This document shows positions 5,083-7,077 of a DNA stretch of 7,077 nucleotides, piece after piece. Numbering within the stretch: position 1 is the first letter of the stretch; each line of letters starts with the position of its first letter. The position numbers and the translations under genes were made by a program. The notes below the pieces were generated by a model. It did not search any database, was not told the DNA's origin, and worked only from the letters and a program-made list of their open reading frames with translations. The DNA is from DSQQ01 sp964443075 (lineage in GTDB: Bacteria > Chloroflexota > Anaerolineae > 4572-78 > J111). The stretch is taken from assembly GCA_964443075.1 (NCBI GenBank), contig CAYUCB010000384.1:1-7077 (forward strand), written 5' to 3'.

Positions 5083-6909
5083 ATGGACAACCAGCCCGAT
5101 AACAAAAGCTTGCAACTTTACAAACTGCGCCACAGCCTGGCCCATGTGATGGCTCAGGCGGTGACAGAAATTTACCCCGAGGTGAAACTGGGCATCGGCC
5201 CGCCCATTGACACCGGCTTTTACTACGATTTTGACCTGGGCAAAGATGACACCGGCCGCCCCCGCACCTTTACCCCCGACGACCTGGAACGCATCGAAAG
5301 CCGTATGCGCCAGATTATCGGCGGGCGGCACCCCTTTGCCTATCAGGAAGTCAGTGCTGAGGAGGCCCGCGAACGCTTCAAGGCCCAACCCTACAAACTG
5401 GAACTGATTGACGGCCTGGCCAAAGGCGGCATTGACGAATACGGCAACGAAACCGAGCAAGCGCCAGTTATCAGCACCTACCGCCAGGATTCGTTTGAAG
5501 ATTTGTGTCGTGGCCCGCATGTCGAGCATACCGGCCAGATTCCCGCCGATAGTTTTAAGCTGATGACCATCGCCGGGGCTTATTGGCGCGGCGACGAGGC
5601 CAACTCCATGCTCCAACGCATCTACGGCACGGCCTGGCCCAACAAAAAAGAACTCAATGCTCATTTGCAAATGCTCGAAGAAGCCAAAAAGCGCGACCAT
5701 CGCAAGCTGGGCAAAGAGCTGGATATTTTTACCTTCGATGAAGAGGTCGGGCCGGGGCTGCCTTTGTGGCTGCCGCGCGGCGGCATCATCATCGAAGAAC
5801 TGGAAAAGCTGGCCAAAGAAATGGAACTACAAGCCGGTTACGAGCGTGTCCGCACCCCGCACCTGGCCAAAGAAGACCTATTTTTGCACAGCGGTCACCT
5901 GCCTTACTACGCTGAAAGCATGTACCCGGCCATGGAAATGGAAGGTGTGCGCTACTATATCAAGCCGATGAACTGCCCCTTTCACCACAAAATCTTTGGC
6001 AGCCGCCCGCGGAGCTACCGTGAACTGCCCCTGCGTCTGGCCGAGTACGGCACCTGTTACCGCTTTGAAAAAAGCGGCGAACTGTTTGGGCTGATGCGCG
6101 TCCGCTCCATGCAAATGAACGACGCCCACATCTACTGCGCCGAATCGCAATTTGAAGCAGAGTTCATCGCCGTTATTCAGCTTTACCTGGAATATTTTCG
6201 CATTTTCAACATTGACAAATATGTGATGCGCTTCAGCACCCACCACAAAAAGGGGCTGGGCAAAAAGTATGTGGATAACGAGGCCCTGTGGCTAAAAACC
6301 GAAGAAATGGTGCGCCGGGTGATGACCAAAAATAACGTACCGTTTGTCGAAGTGCCCAACGAAGCCGCTTTTTATGGCCCCAAAATTGACGTGCAAATCT
6401 GGAGCGCCATTGGCCGCGAGTTTACCCTGGCCACCAATCAGGTGGATTTTGCCCAACCCGGCCGCTTTAACCTGACCTTTGTCAACCCGCACGGCCAGGA
6501 TGAAATGCCTTTGTGCATCCACCGCGCCCCGCTCAGTACGCACGAGCGCATGATTGGCTTTCTCATTGAGCATTACGCCGGTAAGTTCCCGGTGTGGTTG
6601 TCGCCCGACCAGGCGAAGGTCATCCCCATCACCGAGGCCCATAATGAGTACGCCCAACGACTGGCCCGCGACCTGCGGGCGGTGAGCATCCGCGCCCAGG
6701 CCGATTTGGGACCGGAACGGATGAATAACAAAATCCGCCAGGCCCAACTGCTGCAAATTCCCTACATGCTGGTAGTGGGCGACCGGGAGATGGCCGAACA
6801 TACCGTTTCGCTGCGTAAACGCGATGGCTCGCGCCAGAATGACCTGCCGGTGAGCGACTTTATCGCCGCCACCCAGTCCCGGATTGCCAGCCGGTCGAGT
6901 GAGTTGTAG
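5083..6909 (+). CDS. thrS: Threonyl-tRNA synthetase lacking the TGS domain
   Basis: ThrRS charges tRNA-Thr with threonine and hydrolyses mischarged Ser-tRNA-Thr. The 608-aa product starts almost directly in the N2 editing domain: H17/H21 in HSLAHVMAQA and C142/H146 in DLCRGPHV are the editing-site residues. The E. coli enzyme is 642 aa and has an extra N-terminal TGS domain, which is absent here. The class II core carries the three zinc ligands C298 (PMNCPFH), H349 (NDAHIYC) and H480 (CIHRAPLS), with the same 51-residue spacing between the first two as in E. coli, and the motif 3 arginine R489 (STHERMIG). The anticodon-binding domain (about 510-600) includes MLVVGDREMAEHTVSLRKRDG. The motif 2 strand reads RVRSMQMNDAH where E. 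coli has RVRGFTQDDAH. I chose ATG 5083, with GAAGGG at 5068-5073, over the TTG at 5077. It is the second gene behind the threonine T-box. Confidence 0.97.
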   Translation: MDNQPDNKSLQLYKLRHSLAHVMAQAVTEIYPEVKLGIGPPIDTGFYYDFDLGKDDTGRPRTFTPDDLERIESRMRQIIGGRHPFAYQEVSAEEARERFKAQPYKLELIDGLAKGGIDEYGNETEQAPVISTYRQDSFEDLCRGPHVEHTGQIPADSFKLMTIAGAYWRGDEANSMLQRIYGTAWPNKKELNAHLQMLEEAKKRDHRKLGKELDIFTFDEEVGPGLPLWLPRGGIIIEELEKLAKEMELQAGYERVRTPHLAKEDLFLHSGHLPYYAESMYPAMEMEGVRYYIKPMNCPFHHKIFGSRPRSYRELPLRLAEYGTCYRFEKSGELFGLMRVRSMQMNDAHIYCAESQFEAEFIAVIQLYLEYFRIFNIDKYVMRFSTHHKKGLGKKYVDNEALWLKTEEMVRRVMTKNNVPFVEVPNEAAFYGPKIDVQIWSAIGREFTLATNQVDFAQPGRFNLTFVNPHGQDEMPLCIHRAPLSTHERMIGFLIEHYAGKFPVWLSPDQAKVIPITEAHNEYAQRLARDLRAVSIRAQADLGPERMNNKIRQAQLLQIPYMLVVGDREMAEHTVSLRKRDGSRQNDLPVSDFIAATQSRIASRSSEL

Positions 6910-6974
6910 GGCAGACCGCCGACCACCGACCGCAGAGAGTGCCTCGCCTCCCCCTGGGGGACCACTGATTGGTG
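6910..6974. other. GC-rich thrS 3' flank with repeats and small hairpins
   Basis: Immediately after thrS lies gaccgccgaccaccgaccgc-like short repeats (about 6915-6933), then CCCC-CTG-GGGG (about 6950-6960) and ACCA/TGGT around a 5-base loop (6961-6973). CCTC (about 6946-6949) can pair with GAGG (6974-6977), so these could fold as a three-way junction. Its outer strand would compete with the next hairpin. No gene is supported here. Confidence 0.5.
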
Positions 6975-7004
6975 AGGAGTGTCAAAGTGTACTTTGACAC
7001 TCCT
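6975..7004 (+). terminator. 13-bp perfect hairpin after thrS, probable terminator without a clean U-run
   Basis: AGGAGTGTCAAAG (6975-6987) is exactly complementary to CTTTGACACTCCT (6992-7004) around the loop TGTA. The downstream bases are TTCGTT, giving TTTCGTT from the stem end, a poor U-tract. It may be a weak terminator, an mRNA 3' stabiliser or an operator for the next gene; its near-symmetry would suit a dimeric regulator. Confidence 0.6.
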
Positions 7005-7077
7005 TTCGTTATACGCTTGAGATGGCAGCCCTCTGTGCCACAATAAGTGAGACAACTACTACACAAGAATTAGTGTA
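7005..7077. other. Right-edge intergenic sequence
   Basis: No coding sequence is evident. Two short inverted repeats are visible: TGGCA/TGCCA around 7022-7039, and TACAC/GTGTA ending at the last base of the window. Both are short enough to arise by chance. Confidence 0.35.

Noticed and set aside
5041..5700. 219-codon antisense frame opposite the start of thrS
   Set aside because: It is a shadow of a well-supported thrS frame with no recognisable domain; the same applies to 5878-6246 and 6292-6801.

Overview
This window looks like a chromosomal segment of a Chloroflexota (probably Anaerolineae-type) bacterium. That is an inference from gene content and style: a Uma2-family protein with an Ala/Gln/Glu heptad tail, purine-rich and heptameric intergenic repeats, a T-box in front of thrS, and moderate-to-high GC. 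No 16S or other taxonomic marker is present.

Layout. A minus-strand block reads right to left from a divergent promoter region near 3100-3230. It holds ruvB (3098-2073, interrupted by one in-frame TAA), a small putative lipoprotein (1931-1362), a cation diffusion facilitator transporter (1334-426) and the start of queA (422-1, cut by the window edge). ruvB-queA is a classic neighbourhood; here the lipoprotein and transporter sit between them. The queA frame stays open through a long imperfect purine/pyrimidine palindrome at the extreme left.

The plus-strand block starts with a Uma2-family PD-(D/E)XK-like protein (3233-4165) whose 3' end is a 7 x 21-bp tandem repeat coding for a coiled coil. 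A strong promoter overlaps its stop codon and drives a threonine-type T-box leader (about 4197-4516). The leader has a recognisable Stem I, an ACC specifier candidate, the T-box sequence and an intrinsic terminator. Behind it lie an unrecognised 180-aa gene (4534-5076) and thrS (5083-6909), a threonyl-tRNA synthetase lacking the N-terminal TGS domain. The 3' flank (6910-7077) holds hairpins, including a 13-bp perfect stem, and no gene I can support.

How the parts work together. The T-box should sense uncharged tRNA-Thr and raise expression of ThrS together with the unknown 180-aa protein, which is the best lead in the window for an undescribed function. The minus-strand genes (Holliday junction branch migration, metal efflux, queuosine synthesis) are housekeeping genes without an obvious common pathway. 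No CRISPR array, tRNA, rRNA or complete mobile element was seen. A recurring theme is small repeats lodged in functional places: inside the queA frame, across the lipoprotein/transporter junction, in the Uma2 tail and in the linker of the T-box.
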